From Paracoccus sp. PAMC 22219 (GTDB lineage Bacteria > Pseudomonadota > Alphaproteobacteria > Rhodobacterales > Rhodobacteraceae), in contig NZ_BBPH01000091.1 of the NCBI RefSeq assembly GCF_000787695.1, positions 1 to 41,701 on the forward strand: 41,701 nt of DNA, given 5' to 3'. The position numbers were made by a program, and so were the translations under genes. The notes under the pieces are model-generated. The model searched no databases. It was not told the DNA's origin and was given only the letters and a program-made list of their open reading frames with translations. Positions within the stretch are counted from its first letter, which is position 1. Every line of letters begins with the position of its first letter. Below, one piece after another: positions 28,884-37,097 of this stretch.

Positions 28884-28903
28884 GCATGAGCCTGTGAGCA
28901 TGC
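28884..28903. promoter_or_regulatory. Possible LysR operator between the AKR and LysR genes
   Basis: A 20-base imperfect dyad with outer arms GCATG and CATGC spaced by 10 bases sits 8 bases before the LysR start, in the only control region shared by the pair. It has the size and position of an autoregulatory site, but its spacing is not the exact T-N11-A form. Confidence 0.3.
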
Positions 28904-28910
28904 TTCAGGA

Positions 28911-29798
28911 ATGGCACGACTGAACCTCAACGATCTTGCGGCCTTTGCAACCATCGCCCGCACGCGCAGCTTTACCGCCGCCGCGGCCGAACTGGGCGTG
29001 TCGCCCTCGGCGCTCAGCCATGCGATGCGCGGACTGGAGGAGCGGCTTGGCCTCAGGCTGCTGGCGCGCACGACCCGATCGGTCGCGCCGACAGAGGCCG
29101 GCCTGGCGCTGCTTGAACGCCTGGCCCCTGCGCTGGCGCAGATCGATGCCGGGGTGGAGGCGCTGTCGGACTGGCGCGATGCCCCGGCGGGCACCGTGCG
29201 GCTGACGACGTTTCACTGGGTCGCAGCGACGCTGCTGTCGCGCCGGCTGCCGGGTTTCCTGACCCGCCATCCCGGCATCACGGTCGAGGTGAACGTCGAC
29301 GACGGCCTGCGCGACATCGTGGCGATGGGTCTGGATGCGGGCATCAGGCTGGGCGAAAGCGTCGAACGCGACATGATCGCCGTGCGGATCGGACCGTCCC
29401 TGCGCACGGTCGTCGTGGCGACGCCCGCATATTGGGACGCGCATGGCCGCCCTGCCCATCCACGCGATCTGCTGCATCACCCCTGCATCGGCTATCGCAA
29501 CCTAGGCAGCGGCACGCTGATGCCGTGGGAGTTCGAGAAGGATGGCCGGGTGCTGCGCCTTCAGGTTCGGGGACCGCTGATCTGCAACTCCTCTGATCTG
29601 GCGCTGGCCGCGGTGCGTGCGGGATGCGGCGTCGGCTGGACGATGGAGGAGGATGTCGTGCACGACATCGCCACCGGGCAGCTGGAACAGGTGCTGGACG
29701 ACTGGTCCCAACCCTACCCGGGGGTGTTCCTCTATCACCCAAGCCGCCGCCAGGTCCCGCCGCCCCTACAGGTCTTGATCGCGTATCTGAAGCAGTAG
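28911..29798 (+). CDS. LysR-family transcriptional regulator
   Basis: DNA-binding regulator of 295 residues. The N-terminal winged helix-turn-helix reads FTAAAAELGVSPSALSHAMR, followed by LEERLGLRLLARTTRSVAPT, the usual LysR pattern. The C-terminal substrate-binding domain (about 90-295) has VGWTMEEDVVHD near its end. TCAGGA lies immediately before the ATG. It is divergent from the aldo/keto reductase by about 100 bases, the classic layout of a LysR protein and its target. Effector unknown. Confidence 0.93.
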   Translation: MARLNLNDLAAFATIARTRSFTAAAAELGVSPSALSHAMRGLEERLGLRLLARTTRSVAPTEAGLALLERLAPALAQIDAGVEALSDWRDAPAGTVRLTTFHWVAATLLSRRLPGFLTRHPGITVEVNVDDGLRDIVAMGLDAGIRLGESVERDMIAVRIGPSLRTVVVATPAYWDAHGRPAHPRDLLHHPCIGYRNLGSGTLMPWEFEKDGRVLRLQVRGPLICNSSDLALAAVRAGCGVGWTMEEDVVHDIATGQLEQVLDDWSQPYPGVFLYHPSRRQVPPPLQVLIAYLKQ

Positions 29799-29935
29799 TC
29801 GGTGTAGATGTGATCCTTGCCCCAGGATCGCTGCAGGGGAGACGGGGGCAGGATTGATCGGCCTCTGATCTGGGTCTTTGATGCGTGCCATCACTGCAGT
29901 GCAAAGTATGGTTCCAGGGCGTTAAGCGATCCCCG

Positions 29936-30136
29936 CTATCGCAGGGCGACATTCCGCAGAAGCTGGATCTGGGTGAACGTCTCGACCACGCGGTAGGTCA
30001 CGGCAGTGTCGCGATGCAGCAGCGTCAGCGACGTCATGCCGCTTGCACCCTCGCTGGCGCTGAATACGGCATCGCGGTGAAAATCGACGGCGCGGGGCCG
30101 CATGGTGTCGACATCGGTCAGGATCATTCTTGGCAT
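29936..30136 (-). CDS. Small hypothetical protein downstream of the pilus operon
   Basis: About 66 residues starting at an internal ATG (position approximate to one base); an in-frame ATG 45 bases earlier is possible. The segment VTYRVVETFTQIQLLRN with preceding beta-strand-like TSLTLLHRDTA loosely resembles the FlbD-like small protein fold, but this is weak. A GGAGACGGA stretch lies upstream. It follows the pilus operon by about 150 bases on the same strand and could be co-transcribed. No function can be given. Confidence 0.4.
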   Translation of the reverse strand: MPRMILTDVDTMRPRAVDFHRDAVFSASEGASGMTSLTLLHRDTAVTYRVVETFTQIQLLRNVALR

Positions 30137-30289
30137 GGCTTGTCCGTCTCCGCGGAGCGTGGGCACAGGCTGGTCGATCATGAACCGAAACGTTCACCCC
30201 TTGGTTGCATTGTGCCGCGTCATGTCAGCCGATTTTTGCCGATGCCGGACAGCGGACAAGGGCCCGCATTCGGCCAGCAGCGGAATTGA

Positions 30290-31272
30290 TCAGTAGGTCA
30301 CGGTCACCACGACCGTGTCGGAATAGGCGCCGGGCGGCGGTGTCGGCTGTGCGGGCACGCGGCCATAGACCGTGGCGGGCCGAGAAACGCCGGTTCCCGC
30401 ATCCGTCGTGGCCAGCCCGTCCGCCACCAGGCCCCAAGTCTGGGTCCGCGCCGCGTCACGATACAGCTGATAGCCGACGCGGTGGCCCGCAAGGTCGCGC
30501 ATCTGCCTGCCGCCGATCCCCGCCGCCTGCAGGCCATAGCCCAGACCCATGCTGTAGCTGGTGCCCGCGGTGCAGGTGACGCGAACCTGGCTGGTCGCGT
30601 CGACCGACCGCTCCAGCAGGCCGTGCTGGCCGAAATCCAAGTCATCGGCGACGACCCGGCAGTTCGGGCGAACCTGGGCCTGCACGGCGAAGGTGAACCC
30701 GCTGACGCGCGTGGTGCATCCCAGAAGCGGCCTGCACGTCTCGGTCGTGGCCCGGACATCCAGCGGCTGCCGCGAGAAGGTCGAGCTGTAGGCGCCCGGC
30801 ACGGCCGCGTTCTGCGCGCCCGGCACGCGGGCATAGATCGGCACGTTTATGCCCGTCGTCGTCAGCAGCGACAGGACAGAGCCGCCCGTCAGCACCACCG
30901 ACTGCCCGCCATGCGCCCCTTGGCTTCCGCCAAAGACCGTCGTGTGGGACGCGTTCTGGAACAGATCATAGGCCAGACCGCTTCCGGACGGTCCCCCAGG
31001 CGGCGCAGGTTGCCGAACCGGCCCGCCGACCCCTCCCCCAGTTCGATCGTGACCTGGATCGAGTTCAGCAGCCCCAGAAATGTGGAACAGTTCACCGCGA
31101 TGTTTCCCACGGCGGTGGTCGGCGTGCTGCTGAGGACGTCGACAGGCCCCAAGGCGACGTTGCTGGCCGTGAAGGTACAGCTTTGCGCCCGCGCCGGCGC
31201 GGCAAACCCACAGATCAGCATGCCGATGGCCAAAGCCGGCATGACGGCACGCCAGGAGGAAACACGGGTCAT
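30290..31272 (-). pseudogene. Second SCPU-domain pilus subunit (tip/adhesin-like), split by a single-base frameshift
   Basis: Last gene of the Csu-like operon. From ATG 31272: signal peptide (residues about 1-29, ending APARAQ), then the first spore-coat-U domain (CTFTASNVALGPVDVL, VGNIAVNCS). At 30977-30978 one base appears to be missing; the other frame continues with LAYDLFQNASHTTVFGG and joins a second SCPU domain (FTFAVQAQVRPNCRVV, DLDFGQHG, ending VYGRVPAQPTPPPGAYSDTV). Joined, it is a two-domain protein of about 327 residues like the large subunits (CsuE type) at the end of archaic pilus operons. Its start overlaps the usher stop by 4 bases. As written it would be truncated at about 127 residues. 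Sequencing error is plausible. Confidence 0.8.
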
Positions 31273-33653
31273 AGGCAGGGCACCTTGTGCAGATGGGTCA
31301 GGACGCCGGGTTCGTCGACATAGGCGACCTCGGCGCGGCAGCGTCGCCCGTCGGGATAGGAGACCTCGATCACGTTGCGGTCCTGCATGTCGGACAGGAA
31401 GGTCTCTCCGTCAAAGCCGACCAGGTTGTCGCCGCCATCATCATTCAGGATCACCCGGCCTCCGACCTCCAGCGGCTGGCCCTGCCCGTCGACAAGCCCG
31501 ATCAGTGCCTCGCGCGTGCTGGTCTGCACGCCGAAGGTGACCGTCGCCCCCGACCGGTGGGCGGGACGGACGATCTGTTGCGTGGCATCGGCCGCGGCGT
31601 CCAGCGGCAGGCCGAGCGGGTCGATGGAAATCGCGTTTCCCTCGTAGGCGCGCAGGTCGGGGACCAGGATGCGACCCGAACGTCCCGTGCGGCCGACGGC
31701 CCGGTTCTCGGAGCTGACCTCGACGCCCGGCGCGCCGGCATCGACGACGGCAAAGGCGTCCTGGACCGGGCGCGACAGGAAGACGCCGCCGCCCGAGGCG
31801 ACGATCGCGCCGTCGATCCGCAGGCCGACGGCCTGGCTGCCCGATTGGCTGCGGGCCGCGACCTCGATCTGGCCCAGCTGGTTCTCGTATCCTGCATTGC
31901 CCCGGATCGATCGTTCGGCGCCCTGATCGGCCTGCACCCGCCAGTTCCAGCGCGGGATGTCTCCTGCGCTTTGCCCGCTGGCCTGCACATAGTGGCGCCA
32001 CCCGTCCCGGCGGCGTTCGGATTGCATTCCGGCATAATGCCTGGTCCCCAGGGGGATCTGCAGCTGGACCCCCGCGATCGTGTCGCGCCGCGCGCCGCGC
32101 AGCGATGTCGCGGTCACCGTCACGCTGCTGTCGCCCCAGAGGCGACGGCTGTAGGACATGCCCAGACTGATGTCGCGATCAAGGGGACCGGACGACCGGA
32201 TATCGGAGAGGAACAGGCTGGCACCGCTACCGATCCGCGGGTCCAGCGGCATCGAAAAGCTCATCTGCGCGATCTGGCGCGGAAAGTCGTACCTGTCCGT
32301 ACGGTCGCCCTGGGGCGTGGCCGACACCGCGGCCACGTCGTCGAACCGCCCTCGGGTCCGCATCAGGCGGCCCGACAGGGCGGCGGATCCGATCGACAGG
32401 CTGGTCGACAGGTCCAGCAGCGCGCCGCTGCCCCGGTCCGACCGGCTGCCGGCAAGGCCGACGCTGGCGGTGCCCCGATGGCCGATCCGGAACACCGCCC
32501 CTGCCCCCGCCATCTGCAGGCCGCGCCCGCCCTCGGCATGGGCCGACAGGGTCAGCGCATCCGTCAGGCCATAGCGCAGGGTGGCCACGCCGAAGATGTC
32601 GTCGCCGTACCGGTCGCTTGGTGTGCCGATGCCCAGTCTGGGCCGCCCCACCGACACCGCGAAATCCGCAAGGCCCGGTTTCAGCAGCAGGTCCGACATC
32701 AGGAACGGCAGGTCGACCAGCGTCTCGCGGCCCGTCACGTCGCGCACGACGACACGCGCCACCCCCGATCCCCCCGTCAGCGGCAGGTCGCGGATGCTGA
32801 ACGGACCGGCGGGCACGTCGGCGGAATAGGCTCGGATCGAATCCGAAAAGACCTCGACCGTCGACGGCAGGGCCGCGCTGCCTTCGAATCCGGCCAGCGG
32901 GATCGTGACCAGATCTGGTTGCAGGCCAAAGTTGCGTTCGACCATCGCGCCGCCCATGCGGACCGGCCTGGCCCAGGAGGGGCCGCGTGACGCGATGTCA
33001 CCGACCTGGACCTGCAGCGCGCGGCCTGGAAACGAACTGCGCCAGCTGGTATCCAGCCGCCTGTAGCTGTGCGAGCCGTCCCCGTCGGGCGCGATGACGA
33101 ACCCGTGGTTCAGCACCCCCAGGGGCATGAACAGCCGCCCGTCAAAGCTTCCCGACACCAGGTGGCCGCGGGCCCCCGCATCGCCGCGCCATGTCTCGAC
33201 GTTCAGCCCATAGTTCAGCACCACGCCATAGCCCTGATCGACCGGCGGTTCGGCATCGTCGTCGGACGGCGCGTCCGACACGGTGCCGGCGTCAAGTTCG
33301 TGGGGTGCTGCGATGTCGGGCGGAACGATGAAGCGGATCGTCTGGTCGGGCGCGATCAGCCGCCAGCCAAGGCCGGGGATCTGGTCAAGCCGAACCTCTC
33401 CCGACATCGCATCCCCCGCCAGGATGCCGCTGGTGCGCAGATCCTCGGCATCGGCGCTGAGCACGCCGTCGCCGACATCGGTGAACCGGGCGATCAGGTT
33501 CCTGGGCTGACCGTTCACGAACACCTCAAGGTACAGATCCTGCCCCGCCTCGGGCGGCGGAATGTCCTGGGCGACCGCCGGACCGCAGCACAGCGACAGC
33601 AGGACAGGCAGGGCCATGCACCGTCGACCAATGCGCTCAGCGCATCGCCACAT
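31269..33653 (-). CDS. Archaic (Csu-type) fimbrial usher
   Basis: Outer-membrane usher that assembles SCPU pilus subunits delivered by the periplasmic chaperone. It has 794 residues, slightly smaller than classical FimD/PapC (about 830), as expected for CsuD-like ushers. A signal peptide covers about residues 1-28 (ending PAVAQ). The N-terminal domain has DLYLEVFVNGQPRNL. The barrel region has the recurrent GDIASRGPSWARPVRMGG and ERNFGLQPDLVTIPLAGFEG, then PLTGGSGVARVVVRD (plug-domain boundary). The C-terminus reads RCRAEVAYVDEPG. The start at 33653 overlaps the chaperone gene by 17 bases; ATG 33617 is an alternative. Confidence 0.9.
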   Translation of the reverse strand: MWRCAERIGRRCMALPVLLSLCCGPAVAQDIPPPEAGQDLYLEVFVNGQPRNLIARFTDVGDGVLSADAEDLRTSGILAGDAMSGEVRLDQIPGLGWRLIAPDQTIRFIVPPDIAAPHELDAGTVSDAPSDDDAEPPVDQGYGVVLNYGLNVETWRGDAGARGHLVSGSFDGRLFMPLGVLNHGFVIAPDGDGSHSYRRLDTSWRSSFPGRALQVQVGDIASRGPSWARPVRMGGAMVERNFGLQPDLVTIPLAGFEGSAALPSTVEVFSDSIRAYSADVPAGPFSIRDLPLTGGSGVARVVVRDVTGRETLVDLPFLMSDLLLKPGLADFAVSVGRPRLGIGTPSDRYGDDIFGVATLRYGLTDALTLSAHAEGGRGLQMAGAGAVFRIGHRGTASVGLAGSRSDRGSGALLDLSTSLSIGSAALSGRLMRTRGRFDDVAAVSATPQGDRTDRYDFPRQIAQMSFSMPLDPRIGSGASLFLSDIRSSGPLDRDISLGMSYSRRLWGDSSVTVTATSLRGARRDTIAGVQLQIPLGTRHYAGMQSERRRDGWRHYVQASGQSAGDIPRWNWRVQADQGAERSIRGNAGYENQLGQIEVAARSQSGSQAVGLRIDGAIVASGGGVFLSRPVQDAFAVVDAGAPGVEVSSENRAVGRTGRSGRILVPDLRAYEGNAISIDPLGLPLDAAADATQQIVRPAHRSGATVTFGVQTSTREALIGLVDGQGQPLEVGGRVILNDDGGDNLVGFDGETFLSDMQDRNVIEVSYPDGRRCRAEVAYVDEPGVLTHLHKVPCL

Positions 33654-34350
33654 CGACGTCCAGGGCCCCCAGGTTGGTCGCCGCCGACAGCCGCGCCGAA
33701 CCGCCCAGCTGTCCCGCCGACGCGATCGGCCATTCCATCGACGATCCGCCCAGCACGTAACCCAGCAGGCCGGGATGGCTGACGGTGGCCCCGTTCGACG
33801 CGGTCAGCGTGACATCGGCGATGCGCAACCGACTGTCGCCGGTGTTCTGCGCCACCAGATGGGTCGCGCCGCCCGACTGGCGCAACGACCAGCGCACGTC
33901 GGCGGACCGCACCGCGGCATCGGTGAAGAACACCGGGATCCGCAGCTCGGTCGCAAAGGCCACGGCGCCCGCCTGCCGGCGCGACTGGTCGGGGATCTCG
34001 TTCAGGATCACGCGATAGGCCTCCTCGCCCTGGACCTGCGCCCGCGTGGTGCGCACGACGCGGATCGTCTGCGTCGCACCCGGCGCAAGCTGGATCGCGG
34101 GCGGGCTGACCACGACATCCCCGCTGCGCTGCAGGCTGTCCTCGGCGCCGGGCTGCATCCAGCGAAAGACGCGGGACTGGACGGTGATCGGCCGGCTGCC
34201 GTCGTTGCGAAGGGTCATGGTCGTCGCCGCGCCGGGCGCCGGAACCTCCAGCAGCACCGGAGAAACCCTCAGCCCCTGCGCGGCGGCCCCCAGGGACAGG
34301 ACAAGCGACATTGTTACGGCCATAAGGCCGCCTGCAAGATATCCACGCAT
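33637..34350 (-). CDS. Periplasmic pilus chaperone (PapD/CsuC-like)
   Basis: Periplasmic chaperone of 237 residues that caps pilus subunits by donor-strand complementation. A signal peptide spans about residues 1-25 (ending GAAAQG). The first immunoglobulin-like domain has LRVSPVLLEVPAPGAATTM and the G1-strand/cleft region TQTIRVVRTTRAQVQGEEAYRVILNEIP, the family signature with the conserved Arg/Lys anchor area. The second domain ends with TNLGALDVDVAMR. It lies 11 bases after the major subunit gene and overlaps the usher gene, so is translationally coupled. Confidence 0.9.
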   Translation of the reverse strand: MRGYLAGGLMAVTMSLVLSLGAAAQGLRVSPVLLEVPAPGAATTMTLRNDGSRPITVQSRVFRWMQPGAEDSLQRSGDVVVSPPAIQLAPGATQTIRVVRTTRAQVQGEEAYRVILNEIPDQSRRQAGAVAFATELRIPVFFTDAAVRSADVRWSLRQSGGATHLVAQNTGDSRLRIADVTLTASNGATVSHPGLLGYVLGGSSMEWPIASAGQLGGSARLSAATNLGALDVDVAMR

Positions 34351-34361
34351 GGCTTGGCCTT

Positions 34362-34853
34362 TCAGTAGGTGACGGTCACCGTGACGGTATCGGTATAGGT
34401 TCCGGGGGCCGGCGTGGCCTGTGCCAGAACCCGACCGAAGACGGTGAAGGACTGGGCGTCGCCCGTCCCCGTCGCGGGCTGGGTATCGGCGCCGACGGCA
34501 TTGTCCCAGTTCGTGACGCGCCCGGCATCCTGGAACAGCGCATAGGCGATCGTTTCTCCGCCCGCCGTCATCTGGCGGACAGTGGTCGTGGCCCCGGTCC
34601 CCAGGCCCTCGTTCAGGCCGATGTCATAGGGCGTCGTGTCGGTGCAGGTGACCTCCATCGTCGCCGTGGCATCGACATCCGCGGTAAGCACGCCCTCGGT
34701 CCCGAAATCCAGCGTCTCGGTCGACGTGATCTCGCATTCCGCGACGATCGTGATCCGGACATCAAAACTGTCGGTGGTCACGGTCTGTGCCAAGGGTGCC
34801 GTCGCCGAAAGGGCAAGGACACCCAACGCCACCGGAAAAGTTCGCTGTGTCAT
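34362..34853 (-). CDS. SCPU-domain major pilus subunit (CsuA/B-like)
   Basis: First gene of the archaic chaperone-usher operon, 163 residues. Signal peptide spans about residues 1-22 (ending TAPLAQ). The mature protein is a spore-coat-U domain: DSFDVRITIVAECEI, LDFGTEGVL, MEVTCTDTTPYDIGLN, with Cys residues for the intradomain disulfide, ending VFGRVLAQATPAPGTYTDT and a final strand VTVTY that closes the subunit. ATG at 34853 is chosen because it gives a proper signal peptide; GGAG lies about 13 bases upstream, a bit far. Such pili mediate biofilm formation on surfaces. Confidence 0.88.
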   Translation of the reverse strand: MTQRTFPVALGVLALSATAPLAQTVTTDSFDVRITIVAECEITSTETLDFGTEGVLTADVDATATMEVTCTDTTPYDIGLNEGLGTGATTTVRQMTAGGETIAYALFQDAGRVTNWDNAVGADTQPATGTGDAQSFTVFGRVLAQATPAPGTYTDTVTVTVTY

Positions 34854-34947
34854 GATGATACGTATGCTCCAAAATCCAGGATCGACGATCTGAAAATCTG
34901 CAGACCAAGCAAAAAGCACATCTTAGGGATGTATTAATCAGTATCGG

Positions 34948-34986
34948 GCACACCGACTTTATGTCAAACTAAACCTTACGGTGTGC
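34948..34986. promoter_or_regulatory. Dyad element between pilus operon and GAF-PAS gene
   Basis: Perfect 8-bp inverted arms GCACACCG (34948-34955) and CGGTGTGC (34979-34986), 23 bases apart, lie in the A/T-rich region between the divergent pilus operon and GAF-PAS gene. The spacing suits a dimeric regulator binding two half-sites, or a hairpin. No protein can be assigned. Confidence 0.35.
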
Positions 34987-35098
34987 ATCACTGATCTTTC
35001 GCAACCTCAGCGTTTCCCACCTGCTTCCCGGGTCCAGGTATCACAGTCGCCCACGGTGAAATTGGCCGTGACAGTCCATCCATTGAGAGAGAATGGTC

Positions 35099-36082
35099 AT
35101 GAATACGAAACGCGACATTTCCGGTGACCTTCGCACCGGAATGACCTCGGCCGACGGCGCCGGGCGACCGGTCCTGATCCGTGTCGATGGCGCGGCATCT
35201 GATCAGGCTACCGTCAGGCTTTACGAAAACGGCCTGCTTCGTCCGACGCGGACACCGGTGTTCGACAGGGTCGTCGAACAGGCCCGGCGCATCTTTTCCT
35301 GCACGACCAGTTTGCTGACGATCATCGACGAAGACAACGACCGCCAGTTCTTCAAGGCCGAGGCCGGCCTGATGCTGGCCGCTGACGAGGCCCGCGAGAC
35401 GTCTCTGGCCTATTCCTTCTGCCGGATCGTCGTCGCGAATTCGGCCCCCTTGGTCATCGCCGACGCCAGAAGCGATCCGCGGGTCCGCGGGCACGAGGCC
35501 ATCGGCAAGTTCGGCGTCATCGCCTATCTGGGTGTCCCCGTCAAAGATGAGAGCGGCAAAGCTATCGCCGCCCTGTGCGTGGCCGAAACAAGGCCGCGCG
35601 CATGGACATCGGCCAACGTCGAGGTCCTGCAATCATTCGCGGAAGGCGTCTCGACGCAGATCAAGAGCATGGTCCTGTCGGAACGCATGCGCATCGATGC
35701 AGGGCGGCCACAGGGTGACGGCGACGCCACCGCAACCAAATACGCCAGTGCATCGCTGACCTATTATCACGGCCCCGACGGCACCGAAAAAATCGATGCC
35801 GCAACGGCGGAGACGCAACAGATCTGGGGTATATCAGCGGCCGAATACATGGAGGCATTCGGTGATGTCTTCGGGTTCTGCCTGGTCGAGGACTATCCCC
35901 TGGCACGGGCGTCGTTCGGAAACTCTGCCGGCGGCATGATCCCGTGGCACCACCGTTGGCGCATCCGGCTGCCCCATGACCAGGTAAAGTGGCTTGAGGG
36001 CCACGGGCTTCCCGTATCAAGTCCAGGCGGCGCAATCATCTGGAAATGCGCAATCAGTGACGTGACACCCGGATATTCGTAG
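35099..36082 (+). CDS. GAF-PAS sensor protein lacking an output domain
   Basis: Soluble sensory protein of 327 residues. A GAF domain covers about residues 50-200 (TSLLTIIDEDNDRQFFKAE, SLAYSFCRIVV, LVIADARSDPRV, IAYLGVPVKDESGK). A PAS domain of the PAS_3 type follows (about 220-325, IWGISAAEYMEAFGDV, ending WKCAISDVTPGYS). Proteins with this arrangement normally continue into a histidine kinase or GGDEF/EAL domain; here the stop comes straight after the PAS domain. It may be a natural single-input protein or a truncated gene. ATG at 35099 has GAGAGA 7 bases upstream; a second ATG lies 6 bases earlier. Divergent from the pilus operon, so control of pili is possible but unproven. Confidence 0.8.
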   Translation: MNTKRDISGDLRTGMTSADGAGRPVLIRVDGAASDQATVRLYENGLLRPTRTPVFDRVVEQARRIFSCTTSLLTIIDEDNDRQFFKAEAGLMLAADEARETSLAYSFCRIVVANSAPLVIADARSDPRVRGHEAIGKFGVIAYLGVPVKDESGKAIAALCVAETRPRAWTSANVEVLQSFAEGVSTQIKSMVLSERMRIDAGRPQGDGDATATKYASASLTYYHGPDGTEKIDAATAETQQIWGISAAEYMEAFGDVFGFCLVEDYPLARASFGNSAGGMIPWHHRWRIRLPHDQVKWLEGHGLPVSSPGGAIIWKCAISDVTPGYS

Positions 36083-36264
36083 TCCGTGTAGAACAGCGCA
36101 GCACGACCCCGGAAACGTTGGCGGGAACGGTCCGTTCGATCAGTGGACTCAGGATACGCGGCGGGCGACTTGCCGCACGCTCCGCATTCATCGGATTTGA
36201 GATTGCCATGCAGTCAGGCAACTGATTTCACGGTTTCAGAATGCCGGTTAGAACACGCCGGACT

Positions 36265-36921
36265 TCAGTCGATCACCGCGACACCCCACCATCGCAAGGT
36301 GTGGTGCAGATGCCGTTCAATTTCGGCAACGGCAGCCTGGGGCGATGCGCTGTCGATGGCATCAATGATCGCCAGGTGCTCCTCCATCGCCGTGACGACC
36401 CGGTCGGGCAGGAAAGAGCGGACGTTCTGAATGATCGCGATGCGGTGCCGGTTCGCTTCGTAAGCCTGGCGCAGGAACACGTTGTCCAAACCTGTCGCCA
36501 TGAAATCGTGCAGCGACAGGTCGGTCGCCAATGCGCGGCGCGACAGGTCGCTGCCGGGCCGTGATCTGGCCTCGGCCAACAGCGCGCAATGGGCGTCGCG
36601 CAGATGGGTCAGGTCGGGGCGACCGCCTGCCATCAGGCGCCGGACGCCCTCCGCCTCGAGCACGGCGCGCATGTCCATGCAGGCGCGGGTGGTGGCAGGC
36701 CCCGTCTCCATGATCACCACGCCCCGCTTTGGCAGGATCGCCAGCAGGGACTGGTCCTCGGCGCGTTTGACCGCCTCGCGGGTGGCGGCAAGGGGAAACC
36801 CCAGGATGTCCGCCAGCCCCGGCATGGCATGGAATTCGCTGCCGCGCAGCCGTCCCCGGCCCAACGCATCCAGCAAGGCCGCATAAGCCTGATCCGACTG
36901 AAGGTCGACCGATCGCTTCAT
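36265..36921 (-). CDS. GntR-family (FCD-type) transcriptional regulator
   Basis: Regulator of 218 residues. The N-terminal winged helix-turn-helix reads MPGLADILGFPLAATREAVKR, then LPKRGVVIME, the GntR pattern. The C-terminal FCD domain (about 80-215) is helical with the metal- or ligand-binding residues in DLSLHDFM, HLAIIDAI and HLHHTL. ATG at 36921 is chosen: GGGA lies 9 bases upstream, and an earlier ATG at 36978 has no site. It is divergent from the YfcC-type carrier by about 175 bases and probably controls it. Confidence 0.87.
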   Translation of the reverse strand: MKRSVDLQSDQAYAALLDALGRGRLRGSEFHAMPGLADILGFPLAATREAVKRAEDQSLLAILPKRGVVIMETGPATTRACMDMRAVLEAEGVRRLMAGGRPDLTHLRDAHCALLAEARSRPGSDLSRRALATDLSLHDFMATGLDNVFLRQAYEANRHRIAIIQNVRSFLPDRVVTAMEEHLAIIDAIDSASPQAAVAEIERHLHHTLRWWGVAVID

Positions 36922-37010
36922 CTGGTAATCCCGTGACCCGCGCGATTTTTCAAGGAAGCGTAAATACAGAATCCACAATTCGTAGATAACGCCCTCATTC
37001 GACTATCGTC

Positions 37011-37020
37011 TAACATGTTA
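37011..37020. promoter_or_regulatory. Palindrome in the GntR/carrier control region
   Basis: TAACATGTTA is a perfect 10-base palindrome in the divergent region between the GntR regulator and the carrier. Size and position fit a GntR-family operator, but promoter boxes could not be fixed. Confidence 0.35.
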
Positions 37021-37097
37021 CCAAGAACAACAGAAAAGATGCCAGTAAGCGGCACGAGAACCGGCAATGCATGCCGTCCGATACAAGGGAGACCAGA

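Noticed and set aside
31287..32990. Long plus-strand frame opposite the usher gene
   Set aside because: Antisense of the usher; no domain or ribosome site, and composition typical of a shadow frame.
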